From the NCBI GenBank assembly GCA_038321615.1, contig JBBQFC010000023.1, forward strand, positions 1 through 43,269: a stretch of DNA of 43,269 nt, read 5' to 3'. The DNA is from JBBQFC01 sp038321615. GTDB lineage: Bacteria > Bacteroidota > Bacteroidia > Flavobacteriales_D > Cryomorphaceae. A model generated the notes under the pieces. The model was not told the origin of the DNA. It saw nothing but the letters and a program-made list of their open reading frames with translations, and did no database searches. Made by a program: the position numbers and the translations under genes. The first letter of the stretch is position 1. Every line of letters starts with the position of its first letter. Shown piece after piece: positions 7,636 to 16,926 of the stretch.

Positions 7636-10094
7636 CAATCTTTCTCCAATTGCAGTGTCATCTTTCGGATCCGGTCTTCCAATTTTTCATTGGTCAATTT
7701 TTCGCGCAAGCGATCGACTAAGATCGGAAACGCAAACGGCGTGGGCTTTTCAATGTAGCGCAATACGATTTCCTGGCTTTGAATACGCAGCAAGGCTTGG
7801 CGCAAACGAAACTCTTCCACTTGAAATTCCATTACCTCGGTGAATGCTTCCTTCAGCAGGAGGTTGTCGGCTTCATAGTCTTGAAAAACCTGAAAAAACA
7901 ACCCCGATGACGACTGTAAATGCTTATCTTTTTGATATTTGCCCGGAAACCCTTTAAAAACTAGACCCGATATCGATGCAATATCGCGAAAGCGGCGGCG
8001 AGCCAACTCGCTTTTGTTAATGCTCGATTGAATGTCGTTGAGCAAATCTTCGGTGCTGAAAATATTGGAAGCCAAACCTTCTTCTATAGGAATGTCTTGA
8101 TCGCAAAGCAACTCAAATCCGTAATCGTTCAAGCCAATATTAATGGTCATGGGTTTAAAGAGTGACAGTCGCCAGGCAATCAAAGCCGACATACCCTCAT
8201 GCACCGTGCGGCCTTCGAAGGGATAACAAAAAAGGTGGCATCCTTCGCGGGTTTGGAGTTTTTCGATGAGGAACTGACCCTTTTCAGGAATGATCGACCG
8301 CTTGCGCTGCATGTTTGCGATGGGCTCTACGGCCTGCAATTCGACGGAATCAACTTTCCATCTGGCCAGCTTATCAATCTCTTGTCGCAGATGAACGGAA
8401 AGCATGGCGCTGAGCGACATTCTACCTCCCTGCCAACTGGGGATCGCTCCCGTTTTTTTCTTGCTGATCTTTACTTGAGCGGTCATCTCCTTGATACGGA
8501 TCAATTCCAAAGCCCGGCCCGCAAACCAAAAGGTATCGCCCGGATTAAGCTTAGCCACAAACCACTCCTCCACCGAACCGATATGCCCTCCCGATTGATA
8601 CTTCACCGCTATCATTCCATCGCTCACTATGGCTCCTATCGAAAGCCGGTGGCGCATCGCAATGGCACGGCTTTCAACAAAGTATCGACCATCGGTATCT
8701 ATTAGTACTTTTTTAAATTCATCGTAAGCTTCCAGCGATTGACCACCCGTAGTGATGAATGCAAGCACCCAATGCCATTCCTCACGGGTGATACTGCCAA
8801 AAGAGAACGTTTTACGCACTTCTTCAAATACGCGCTCGGGGTAGAAACCATCGCTCACCGCGAGCGTAACGAGATACTGCGCCAGCACATCGAAGCTACG
8901 GAAGTAGGGCATCCGATCTTCCATATCGTTGGCTTTGATAGCCGATTTGAGTGCTGCACATTCCACCAATTGCAAGGTGTTGGTAGGCAGGAAATAAATT
9001 CGACTTCTGGCGCCTGGTTGGTGCCCGCTCCGCCCTGCGCGCTGCACAAATCGGGCTACACCCTTTGGGCTACCTACTTGAATAATGGTTTCTACTGGTC
9101 GGAAATCGACACCCAGATCGAGGCTGCTCGTACACACCACGCATTTCAGCCGGCCTTCGTGCAGCGCGTCTTCCACCCAGTCGCGCAATTCCCTGCTTAT
9201 GGACCCATGGTGCATGGCTATCACTCCGGCCAAATCGGGTGCCGCGTTTAGTAGATTCTGATACCAAATTTCTGCTTGAGCCCTGGTATTGGTAAAAAGT
9301 AGAGTGGACGTGCTTTTTTCAAGAATGGGGAGCACTTGTTCTACCAATTTAATGCCGAGATGACCAGACCAAGGGTAACTCTCTATGGCCGCAGGAATGA
9401 TAGGAATGACCTCGATATCTTTGACGGCAGCCGAACGAACGAACACCGGCTTACGGTCTTCGATCGTAGATCCAAAGAGCACTTCCATAGCCTGCTCCAT
9501 ATTGCCAATAGTTGCCGAAATACCCCAAATCACAGGGTCGGAAATTGGCAATAGCCGCGAAAGCGCCAACTCGAGCAGCACCGCCCGCTTCGACCCCATA
9601 AGCTCATGCCATTCGTCGGCAATTACAAATTTGGTGTGGCGCAATTGATCGGCGTAGCCTTTGGATGCCAAGATCAAATGCAGGCTCTCTGGCGTAGTAA
9701 TAAGGACTTCGGGCGGGTTTCGTTTTTGTGAAGCTCGATCCTTGGTCGAAGTATCGCCTGTGCGGATAGCCACCCGCCAAGGAATGCCCTGATCATTGCA
9801 AAACTCCTGACAAGCCCGTGCAATATCCTTCGACAAGGCACGGATGGGGGTAATCCACAAAACACGGATACCGTTGAGCCTGGTGGTAAGCAGCGCTTCG
9901 GGCTGGGATGCCTTGTAATACAGCATTGCACCGACGAAGAGTGCGTACGTTTTACCGCTACCTGTGGGCGCATTGAGCAAACCCGATCGAGTATGCATGC
10001 AAGCTTCCCACGTATCGCGTTGAAAAGGGAAAGATGCCCAATTCTTCTTTTCAAACCAATTTTCAGCCCAAAGCAGCGCTTCCTTATTGGTCAT
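7635..10094 (-). CDS. Ligase-associated DEXH-box DNA helicase (Lhr-Core type)
   Basis: An 819-residue superfamily 2 helicase of the Lhr-Core group, an ATP-dependent 3'-5' translocase on single-stranded DNA. Motifs seen: Walker A APTGSGKT with Lys48, the TTPESLH motif, a DEWH box at 160-163 (motif II; Lhr proteins have DE-H boxes), SATIGN (motif III), the HHGSISRE segment, TSSLDLGVDF (motif V) and QRAGRSGHQPG (motif VI). The C-terminal half matches the winged-helix plus Lhr-specific domain in length. It abuts the aldo/keto reductase gene upstream with no gap and is coupled to pdeM downstream, so the three form one transcription unit. Confidence 0.94.
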   Translation of the reverse strand: MTNKEALLWAENWFEKKNWASFPFQRDTWEACMHTRSGLLNAPTGSGKTYALFVGAMLYYKASQPEALLTTRLNGIRVLWITPIRALSKDIARACQEFCNDQGIPWRVAIRTGDTSTKDRASQKRNPPEVLITTPESLHLILASKGYADQLRHTKFVIADEWHELMGSKRAVLLELALSRLLPISDPVIWGISATIGNMEQAMEVLFGSTIEDRKPVFVRSAAVKDIEVIPIIPAAIESYPWSGHLGIKLVEQVLPILEKSTSTLLFTNTRAQAEIWYQNLLNAAPDLAGVIAMHHGSISRELRDWVEDALHEGRLKCVVCTSSLDLGVDFRPVETIIQVGSPKGVARFVQRAGRSGHQPGARSRIYFLPTNTLQLVECAALKSAIKANDMEDRMPYFRSFDVLAQYLVTLAVSDGFYPERVFEEVRKTFSFGSITREEWHWVLAFITTGGQSLEAYDEFKKVLIDTDGRYFVESRAIAMRHRLSIGAIVSDGMIAVKYQSGGHIGSVEEWFVAKLNPGDTFWFAGRALELIRIKEMTAQVKISKKKTGAIPSWQGGRMSLSAMLSVHLRQEIDKLARWKVDSVELQAVEPIANMQRKRSIIPEKGQFLIEKLQTREGCHLFCYPFEGRTVHEGMSALIAWRLSLFKPMTINIGLNDYGFELLCDQDIPIEEGLASNIFSTEDLLNDIQSSINKSELARRRFRDIASISGLVFKGFPGKYQKDKHLQSSSGLFFQVFQDYEADNLLLKEAFTEVMEFQVEEFRLRQALLRIQSQEIVLRYIEKPTPFAFPILVDRLREKLTNEKLEDRIRKMTLQLEKD

Positions 10095-11078
10095 TTAATA
10101 GGCCGGCTGCTTGGGCTTGTTATCCAGAATAGCTTCTATCCGATCTACCACGTCGTCGGTGAGAATATCCAGATGATTTGGCGCCTTAAGATTTTCTTCC
10201 AATTGGCTGAGCTTGCTAGCCCCGAGAATAACGGTGCTGACATTCTGATTTTTCAAACACCAACAAAGGGCGAGATGAACGAGCGAAATTCCCAAGTCAG
10301 AAGCCAGCGATTTGAGACTTGCGACTTTCTCTAAAGTAGCTTCTGTAGTGAGCCGATCATTGAGCCAGGATAGTTCCTCGCGCTGAAGACGGGTTTTGTC
10401 GGTGAGTTTCTCGTTGTATTTACCGGTGAGCACACCCGAAGCCAAAGGACTCCAAATAGTGGTGCCCAAGCCTTGATTTTTGTAAATCTGAGCGTAATCT
10501 ACTTCCACCTTTTGCCGCTGGAGCATGTTGTATTCCGGCTGCTCCATAGTAGGACCGATTAATCCATACCGCTCAGCGCAGGCGTGGGCTTCCATAATCT
10601 CCTGAGCGCTCCACTCGCTGGTACCCCAATAGAGTATTTTGCCTTGCGCAATAAGGTGGTGCATGGCCCAAACTGTTTCTGCTATGGGCGTTTGCTTGTC
10701 GGGGCGGTGACAAAAGTAAAGATCGAGGTAATCTACTTGCAGCCGCTTCAGCGCGGCGTCGCAGGCTTCTATAACGTGCTTTCGATTCAAGCCCTTTTGC
10801 GTCGGGACTTTGGCGCCAGCGCCAAAAAACACCTTGCTACTTACCAAATACGTGTCGCGCGACCATTTGAATTTACGGAGGATTTCGCCCATCACCCGCT
10901 CCGACTCGCCAGCGGCGTACACCTCGGCATTGTCAAAGAAATTGACGCCGGCATCATAGGCCGTAGTCATCAATTTTTCGCATACATCATTGCCAATTTG
11001 ATTGCCAAAAGTGATCCACGATCCGAAGGATAGCTCGCTTATCTGCAAGCCCGATTTTCCAAGTCTTCTGTAATTCAT
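10095..11078 (-). CDS. Aldo/keto reductase (Kv-beta-like / YghZ-type)
   Basis: A 327-residue NADPH-dependent aldo/keto reductase with a TIM-barrel fold. The catalytic tetrad can be placed: Asp in FFDNAEVY, Tyr in the same motif, Lys in VSSKVFFG and His in LYFCHRPD. The opening MNYRRLGKSGLQISELSFGSW and the EQPEYNM and SPLASGVLTGKY segments resemble the potassium-channel-beta-subunit-like group that acts on small aldehydes such as methylglyoxal. The stop codon lies directly against the helicase start, so it is the first gene of the aldo/keto reductase - helicase - pdeM unit. No functional tie to DNA repair is known to me; sharing the transcript may be incidental. Confidence 0.93.
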   Translation of the reverse strand: MNYRRLGKSGLQISELSFGSWITFGNQIGNDVCEKLMTTAYDAGVNFFDNAEVYAAGESERVMGEILRKFKWSRDTYLVSSKVFFGAGAKVPTQKGLNRKHVIEACDAALKRLQVDYLDLYFCHRPDKQTPIAETVWAMHHLIAQGKILYWGTSEWSAQEIMEAHACAERYGLIGPTMEQPEYNMLQRQKVEVDYAQIYKNQGLGTTIWSPLASGVLTGKYNEKLTDKTRLQREELSWLNDRLTTEATLEKVASLKSLASDLGISLVHLALCWCLKNQNVSTVILGASKLSQLEENLKAPNHLDILTDDVVDRIEAILDNKPKQPAY

Positions 11079-11203
11079 ATGTTGATTTTTAGTTTAACAG
11101 TGTCAGATATATTCTGTTTGAACTGCCTGATTTTATGTCGTCATGTTACTGATTATTCCGATAAGGTATTTGATTACTTTTACCCGACCAAATCGGAAAG
11201 TTA

Positions 11204-11734
11204 GTGGGTATTATCCGAAAAATCTCAGGAAATAAGGAAGAATTAACGGCTCAGGAATTCGAGCGTGCCTTTGAAATGTACTACAGTAGTATTCGAAACT
11301 ATGTATATTTCAAGACATCGCAATCAGAACTCGCTGAGGATATGGCTCAAGAAGCATTTGTAAAACTATGGGAAACACGCCACCGTATTGACAAAACGTC
11401 GATAAAGGCTTACCTGTACACCATAGCCGGCAATTTGACCATAAACCAGTTGAAGCGCGATCAATTGAAGTATAAATTTATGAATTTGCAGGTGCGCGGC
11501 AAGGATATTAACAACCCGCAATACATCTTGGAAATGCAAGAGTTCGACGCAAAACTTCAGCACACTTTAAGTAAAATTCCAGAAGGCGCCCGCGAAGTTT
11601 TTCTGATGAATCGAATCGAAGATTTGAAATATCACGAGATTGCCGAGCGGCTCAATCTCAGTGTTAAAGCGGTTGAAAAGCGAATGTCGCGAGCGCTGGC
11701 TATCATCCGCGAAGAATTACAACGGAATCTATAA
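11204..11734 (+). CDS. ECF-type RNA polymerase sigma factor (FecI-like)
   Basis: A 176-residue extracytoplasmic-function sigma factor. Region 2 spans about residues 22-90 with the motif ELAEDMAQEAFVKLWE; region 4 spans about residues 118-172, containing an EVFLMNRIEDLKYHEIAERL helix-turn-helix and the KAVEKRMSRAL recognition helix. It begins with GTG at 11204; no better ATG exists before conserved region 2. The next gene, a FecR-type anti-sigma factor, starts on the base after its stop. TACTTTTA at 11175-11182 is a candidate -7 element without a clear -33 partner. It should direct transcription of the adjacent uptake genes once released by FecR. Confidence 0.93.
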   Translation: MGIIRKISGNKEELTAQEFERAFEMYYSSIRNYVYFKTSQSELAEDMAQEAFVKLWETRHRIDKTSIKAYLYTIAGNLTINQLKRDQLKYKFMNLQVRGKDINNPQYILEMQEFDAKLQHTLSKIPEGAREVFLMNRIEDLKYHEIAERLNLSVKAVEKRMSRALAIIREELQRNL

Positions 11735-12577
11735 ATGGAGAAGCCAAAATTTTCGATAGAAGAAATAGAGAAGCACGCCGCAAACTGGCAGGTGCCAGAC
11801 CCCGTGTTGAGCAAGTCTGAAGCGTGGGCAAAGCTTCAAGCACGAATTGCCGAAAACCCTTCCAGCTCTTCTAAAAGTCCTTTTTACTCATCCCTTTGGC
11901 TGCGTATTGCAGCAGTAATGGCTATAATATTTGCAGGAGGTATTTTGCTCTTGCTAATGAGCAGCGTAGAATTGGATGGTATTGCATCCAACAATCAGGC
12001 TCATATATTGCCTTGTGGTTCCGAGATCGAATTGGCTGACGGGAGCCATATCTCCTACAACAAATATCTTTGGCCCTTATGGCGACAAATTGATTTTGAC
12101 GGACAGGCTCATTTCAGTGTTCGAAAAGGAAGGCCTTTCAAAATTTCGACCCCCCATACCACGGTCGATGTACTGGGCACCACATTTACGGTTTGGGTTT
12201 CGGGCGATGATGCTTTCGTTCACTGCGAAGAAGGCAGAGTGCGGCTTACCGGAGTCGATGAAGTGGTACTCGAAGCCAATGACTATGCAAGCCTGGCCAA
12301 CGGCTCGCTCACGTCGAAGGGCTCCTACAACACGGTAGGATTCGTTCAATTTGAAACCCAAGGCGCTCTACAATTTGAAGACGCTCCCATAGATTTGGTT
12401 TGTGCTGCTCTTTCGCAGCGCAGCGGATTGACGATCAAAAGTACATTGCCTAACACCTTGCGCTACACCGGTACGCTCGATCTGGTTGAGATAAGCACAG
12501 CTTTAGAAGTCCTGGCTAAACCTTTTGATGCAAGCGTAAATTGGGTGGGCGACAAGCAGGTAGAAATCCATCCCTGA
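11735..12577 (+). CDS. FecR-family anti-sigma / signal transducer
   Basis: A 280-residue inner-membrane anti-sigma regulator. The cytoplasmic N-terminus (residues 1-52) would bind the sigma factor encoded just upstream; a single membrane helix lies at about 54-76. The periplasmic FecR domain follows, with LADGSHISYN, the HFSVRKGRPFKIST motif and the VDVLGTTFTVW strand, and then a DUF4974/STN-like C-terminal domain (from about residue 205) that contacts the receptor. It starts directly after the sigma stop codon, and its own stop shares one base with the receptor start (TGATG at 12575-12579). The set is a classic sigma/FecR/TonB-receptor surface-signalling cassette. Confidence 0.93.
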   Translation: MEKPKFSIEEIEKHAANWQVPDPVLSKSEAWAKLQARIAENPSSSSKSPFYSSLWLRIAAVMAIIFAGGILLLLMSSVELDGIASNNQAHILPCGSEIELADGSHISYNKYLWPLWRQIDFDGQAHFSVRKGRPFKISTPHTTVDVLGTTFTVWVSGDDAFVHCEEGRVRLTGVDEVVLEANDYASLANGSLTSKGSYNTVGFVQFETQGALQFEDAPIDLVCAALSQRSGLTIKSTLPNTLRYTGTLDLVEISTALEVLAKPFDASVNWVGDKQVEIHP

Positions 12578-15216
12578 TGCGGTTCTTGGCCACTGTAATG
12601 ATGCTGGCCTTGGCTTATGTTGCTTCTGCGCAAACAAATGAATCGTTTAATTTTAGGCGTTTCAGCGGAAGCGAAATAATTCGAGCCTTAAAGTACCTCG
12701 ACCGATCGGCCGACGTCCCGTTTTCTTATAATCCCAATGCCCTTCGGGATATTCAAGTCCCGGCGATGCCCGACTCGCTTCTAAATGTTGATGATTTTTT
12801 GCGGCGCTCCCTTCAAGGCAGCAACCTGGCTTTCGAAATAATCGCGTCGACCTACGTAATCTACAACGCGCAAGACGCACCGGAAACATCTGCCAGGCCC
12901 CGAACCAATTACAGCATCACTGGGGTAGTGCGCAGTGCCACCACGCAGGAGGCTTTGCCCTACGCCTACATGGAGATTATTGGAACAAACAATGGAACAG
13001 CCACCAATTCGGAAGGGCTTTTTAGTCTGTTGAATATTCCTTCCGATTCCCTGCGATTGCAAGTTACTTATTTGGGTTATCGACGGTTTGTAGCTCGCCT
13101 CGATACGCTTCAAACACAGCCCACACTTACTGTGGAGTTGCAACCACTCTCCCGAAACTTGCCATCCGTGCAGGTTACCGCCGAAAACGCCGATCTTGTG
13201 CGGGTAGGCCCCTTACCCAGCCAATTCACCATCAACCCGGTAGAACTCTACAAAATTCCATCGCTTGGCGAAACAGATGTATTCAATGCCATACGCAAAC
13301 TACCTGGGGTACAAAGCGGCGTAGACTCTGGCTCCGGTCTAAAAATACGAGGGGGTGAATCAGATCAAAATCTGGTCTTTTTTGATGGTATTTCCGTCTA
13401 TCACGTCGATCATTTCTTCGGGTTTTTCTCGGCTTTCAATAGCAATGTTGTAAAGAACATTCAAGTGCGAAAGGGTGGTTTTGGAGCTCGATACGGCGGC
13501 CGCTCATCGGGTTTAGTAGATATTACCGGTATAGACGGCAACAAGATAAATCCGCAAATCACCGCAGAGCTAACTTCGCTCAGTGTAAACGTGGTGGGCG
13601 AATTACCGATTATTGAAAACAAGGCATCGCTCATAGTAGGTTTCCGCAGATCATTCACCGACATTCTGAATACACAGACCTACCAGAATATCTTCAACAA
13701 CATTTACAATACCAGTATACCCAACACATCGGAAAATAATACGGATGCTTTTGCAGATGGTAATGCCCCCGATTTCCTGTATTACGATTTTAATGTAAAG
13801 TTCAATTTCCAGCCCACCGATGGCGACGATATCGCCCTGAGTTATTACCAAGGCCAGGATAAGCTGCGCTACCAATTTACAGGCACGGTCGACAATCTAA
13901 CCCGGATCTCGGAAGACGACACCCAATGGGGCAATAGAGGTGGTTCCATAAAATGGGCACATCGATGGTCGAAGCGCTTGTACAGCTATTTCATCTACGG
14001 TCAATCGACCTACATGAGCGAGTTGAGTGCCAATGAATCGTACTTCTTTGTGGCCGACAGCAGCTTGGCGAGCAGAATCCTTTATGAGCAGAATACTCGT
14101 GTGGACGATCAAACACTGAGACTCGATCAAAGCTTCGAGTTCAACAATGAAAACCGGCTTTTCTTCGGCTATTGGTACACCGCCAATGAGATAAAACTCG
14201 AAGCCCAAAACCAAATAAATATTCTACAAGATTCCCTTCAGGAAGGACAGCTGCAAGCAATGTATTCGGAATATGAGTGGAAACGCAAATCGCTAAAAAT
14301 CAAGGCTGGCCTCAGAGCCAGCTATTACAATACCACGGACAAATGGTATCCTGAACCTAGGCTTTCTGCCACTTACGAAGGGAAGCAAGGCTTTGGGTAT
14401 AAAGCAGCAGTAGGGCGTTACCACCAAATGGTGAGGCGGCTCAACGAGCGTAGCCTTTACCTCAGCATTCCGGAAACCTGGGCGCTGGCAAACCAAAGTG
14501 GCATACCTGTGCTTAGAAGCGACCATTTCATAGCGGGTATATCTAAGCGAATCAATGAATGGGATTTGGATTTAGAGGGATACTTCAAACAAGAAACGGG
14601 AGCTATTGAATTTATATTTCCAGAGTTCGGTGTGCCTTCCGGCGATCTTTCTCAATTTGCAGTAGATGGCGACAGACGCATTTTTGGAGCTGATTTAATC
14701 GCCAAGCGAAAATTTAATATGCACAGCTTGCTTTTCAATTATGCCTATCTATTGGCGGAATCGCGGTTTGAAAATGAAAACCAGGGTCGCTATTTTCGCA
14801 GCAGCGGCTTCTCCGAACACGAGTTTAACCTGCAGTACAACTTCGAAGTAAAGCGGTGGGATTTTTCGCTTGGATTTGTATTAAGCAGCGGATTGCCTTA
14901 CACGCCCATTTTAGGAACTTTCACCGTAGTATTACCAAACGGCGAAGTACAGCAATTTGTGAGTTTAGCAGCACTGAACTCTGCTAATTTAGAATGGTAT
15001 CACCGCATGGATCTCTCCGTAAATTACAGCATCAAATTCGATCGCGGTCAGCTCCAAACCGGTTTTTCAATATACAATGTTTACAATAATCGAGCAGTCC
15101 GTTTTATCGACTATTTTGAAATACCGCAGGAAGAAAGTGCCCAATTTGATCTTGGTCAGCGCAACGTGCTCTCACTCGGATTTACGCCTTCACTCTTTGT
15201 CAAATTTAAATTCTAA
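12577..15216 (+). CDS. TonB-dependent outer-membrane receptor with STN and carboxypeptidase-like domains
   Basis: An 879-residue outer-membrane active transporter. The ATG at 12577 gives a clean signal peptide (MRFLATVMMLALAYVASAQ). A secretin/TonB short N-terminal (STN) signalling domain follows at about residues 25-95, then a carboxypeptidase-regulatory-like beta-sandwich at about 110-190 (SITGVV start), a plug domain at about 215-310 with the KIRGGESDQNLVFFDG motif, and a 22-strand-type barrel ending in a C-terminal Phe. The STN domain is expected because it signals to the FecR encoded upstream. The substrate is unknown; the barrel is smaller than in SusC glycan porins and there is no SusD, so a peptide, siderophore or other small ligand is possible. 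Confidence 0.93.
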   Translation: MRFLATVMMLALAYVASAQTNESFNFRRFSGSEIIRALKYLDRSADVPFSYNPNALRDIQVPAMPDSLLNVDDFLRRSLQGSNLAFEIIASTYVIYNAQDAPETSARPRTNYSITGVVRSATTQEALPYAYMEIIGTNNGTATNSEGLFSLLNIPSDSLRLQVTYLGYRRFVARLDTLQTQPTLTVELQPLSRNLPSVQVTAENADLVRVGPLPSQFTINPVELYKIPSLGETDVFNAIRKLPGVQSGVDSGSGLKIRGGESDQNLVFFDGISVYHVDHFFGFFSAFNSNVVKNIQVRKGGFGARYGGRSSGLVDITGIDGNKINPQITAELTSLSVNVVGELPIIENKASLIVGFRRSFTDILNTQTYQNIFNNIYNTSIPNTSENNTDAFADGNAPDFLYYDFNVKFNFQPTDGDDIALSYYQGQDKLRYQFTGTVDNLTRISEDDTQWGNRGGSIKWAHRWSKRLYSYFIYGQSTYMSELSANESYFFVADSSLASRILYEQNTRVDDQTLRLDQSFEFNNENRLFFGYWYTANEIKLEAQNQINILQDSLQEGQLQAMYSEYEWKRKSLKIKAGLRASYYNTTDKWYPEPRLSATYEGKQGFGYKAAVGRYHQMVRRLNERSLYLSIPETWALANQSGIPVLRSDHFIAGISKRINEWDLDLEGYFKQETGAIEFIFPEFGVPSGDLSQFAVDGDRRIFGADLIAKRKFNMHSLLFNYAYLLAESRFENENQGRYFRSSGFSEHEFNLQYNFEVKRWDFSLGFVLSSGLPYTPILGTFTVVLPNGEVQQFVSLAALNSANLEWYHRMDLSVNYSIKFDRGQLQTGFSIYNVYNNRAVRFIDYFEIPQEESAQFDLGQRNVLSLGFTPSLFVKFKF

Positions 15217-15219
15217 GCC

Positions 15220-15990
15220 ATGATTAGACTTGTTTTCATCGTTTCGATTATGCTCCTCGCCGTTAGCTGCGAAGAGGATGCGATTGCACCTCAAGCTGGA
15301 AGCTCTTATGTGGTAGAGGCTTACATATATGCCGGCAAGCCAATAGACCACGTAAAAGTGACACATGTGGATCCCAATGGTTCGTGGGTTTCAGAAGCTG
15401 TGTACGATGCCGATGTGGAAATTTCGCAAGGAGGGATCACACATCAACTCGGATCCGTTGTAAATTGCCCGGCATGTTACGGTTCATCAGATAGCACTGC
15501 CGTATTCGACGCGGGTGATACACTACGGCTGACAATAAAAAAAGGTAATACCGAAATGCGGGCGATAGCTGCCTTTCCACCAGCTATCTCGGGCTTAGTA
15601 GCTAGTACGAAATATACCCAATTGGCTTTCCACGATGCCAACGAACCTGTTCTTACGCTCTCTTGGGATGCCATTCCCGGCTATAAATATGCCTTATTTA
15701 TAAATTCGCTCGAAGAAAATCCGAAACCGATTTGGAGCTCCATCCCACCGCAAGAACATCTCAGCCCCTTTCAGGGCGCGCTCGAGGAGCACAGCGCCGA
15801 AATCTTTGTGGAACACCTGAGCACTTTTGGCATCAATGAAATCTATGTTACGGCAGTTTCAAGTTCATACGCTTCATTCATTCGTAGGTCTAATGTGCCT
15901 AATGCCGGTGTACCCTTCGGAAATATTGAAAACGGTGAGGGCATTTTTGCGGCCTTCAATGGCAGCGCAGTTTCTCTTTTGGTGGAGTAA
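15220..15990 (+). CDS. DUF4249 lipoprotein
   Basis: A 256-residue lipoprotein with a signal peptide and lipobox ending LAVSC at Cys17, followed directly by acidic residues. The mature part (AYIYAGKPIDHVKVTHV segment, beta-rich) matches DUF4249, a Bacteroidota family encoded immediately after TonB receptors with carboxypeptidase-like domains. It starts 3 bases after the receptor stop, so it is co-transcribed. In analogy to SusD it may form an extracellular lid or ligand-capture subunit for the receptor; that role is inferred, not demonstrated. It is slightly shorter than many DUF4249 members. Confidence 0.85.
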   Translation: MIRLVFIVSIMLLAVSCEEDAIAPQAGSSYVVEAYIYAGKPIDHVKVTHVDPNGSWVSEAVYDADVEISQGGITHQLGSVVNCPACYGSSDSTAVFDAGDTLRLTIKKGNTEMRAIAAFPPAISGLVASTKYTQLAFHDANEPVLTLSWDAIPGYKYALFINSLEENPKPIWSSIPPQEHLSPFQGALEEHSAEIFVEHLSTFGINEIYVTAVSSSYASFIRRSNVPNAGVPFGNIENGEGIFAAFNGSAVSLLVE

Positions 15991-16035
15991 GCGGTAGTAA
16001 GTAGGGTAAACATTTTAATAGGTGTATTGGGTGTG

Positions 16036-16052
16036 ACTTTCCGAAAGAAAGT
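16036..16052 (+). promoter_or_regulatory. Inverted repeat ahead of the second FecR gene
   Basis: ACTTTC at 16036-16041 and GAAAGT at 16047-16052 form a perfect 6-bp inverted repeat around a 5-base loop, 16 bases before the GTG start at 16068. The right arm is part of GAAAGTTAG (16047-16055), which also occurs at 11196-11204, directly at the start of the sigma factor gene. A sigma or regulator site is possible but unproven. Confidence 0.25.
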
Positions 16053-16067
16053 TAGAAAATACGACCT

Positions 16068-16922
16068 GTGAATACCGATACATTACTTGAAGAAAAATTG
16101 CGTGCCTGCTTGCATGCTGATCGCTTGCCCTTTCACCTTGATTTAATGGCTGCTCGAGCGGCTTTAGAAATCAAGCTAAACGCATCATCCAGCGCAACGG
16201 CCATTAAAACCAGATACTTCTCACCTGCACTTAAGTGGGTGGCTTCAGCAGCGGCCGTTCTGATAGCAGCTTTTACAGCTTACAATATTGCCGAAGTGTC
16301 GTTTCCGAAAAGCAATGTCGTTAGTACAATTTCCCTCCCCGATGGGTCGAGCATTCAGATAGCACCGTCCACCGTTGGTGGTTTCAATCGAGTATCTTGG
16401 TTATTCAGTCGCGCAGTTTATCTCGATGAAGGCCGCGCATTTTTTGAAGTTCAGAAAGGAAAGAAATTTACCGTTGTAAGCCCGCAAGGTAGCGTGGCCG
16501 TGCTGGGTACATCTTTTGATATTACGGCTAATGCCTCTTCTTACCGCGTGAGCTGTAAAACGGGTAAAGTTGCCGTGACCAGCGCCGATGGCTTAGAGAA
16601 ATTCACACTCACTCCCGGGGAATACACCGCCTTAAATGGCGATGATTGGATCCTTGGCGCCTACACCCCAGACTTGGCTGATGCGTGGATCAGCGGCACC
16701 TATAACTTTGAGAATACCGAAGTGCGCGAAGTATTTCAAACGCTCGGATCCGCTTTCGGATACGCCGTCGACATGCCAAATACCTTGGTCAAATCGCCTT
16801 ATACAGGTTCTTTTGCCACTACTCAGAATTTAAACGACATTCTTCGAATTGTTTGCAAGCCTTCGGGTTTGAATTACCAAATCGATGAAGGTCGAAAAAC
16901 CATAATGATCACTAATAATTAA
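16068..16922 (+). CDS. Second FecR-family protein, without an adjacent sigma factor
   Basis: A 284-residue protein with a GTG start, a short cytoplasmic N-terminus (residues 1-55), a membrane helix at about 56-74, a FecR domain (SLPDGSSIQIAP, FFEVQKGKKFTV, VAVLGTSFDI) and a C-terminal DUF4974 domain from about residue 210 (TYNFENTEVREVFQTL). Its nearest upstream neighbour is the DUF4249 gene 77 bases away; no sigma factor or receptor accompanies it. Its N-terminal segment does not obviously resemble that of the first FecR. It may act as a second modulator of the same sigma factor, serve a sigma factor elsewhere, or be a relic of a larger cassette. Confidence 0.88.
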   Translation: MNTDTLLEEKLRACLHADRLPFHLDLMAARAALEIKLNASSSATAIKTRYFSPALKWVASAAAVLIAAFTAYNIAEVSFPKSNVVSTISLPDGSSIQIAPSTVGGFNRVSWLFSRAVYLDEGRAFFEVQKGKKFTVVSPQGSVAVLGTSFDITANASSYRVSCKTGKVAVTSADGLEKFTLTPGEYTALNGDDWILGAYTPDLADAWISGTYNFENTEVREVFQTLGSAFGYAVDMPNTLVKSPYTGSFATTQNLNDILRIVCKPSGLNYQIDEGRKTIMITNN

Positions 16923-16926
16923 GCCT

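Noticed and set aside
8199..9251. Long plus-strand open frames (168 and 170 codons) opposite the helicase gene
   Set aside because: They lie fully antisense to the Lhr-Core helicase, whose motifs are unmistakable, and show no family-like sequence.
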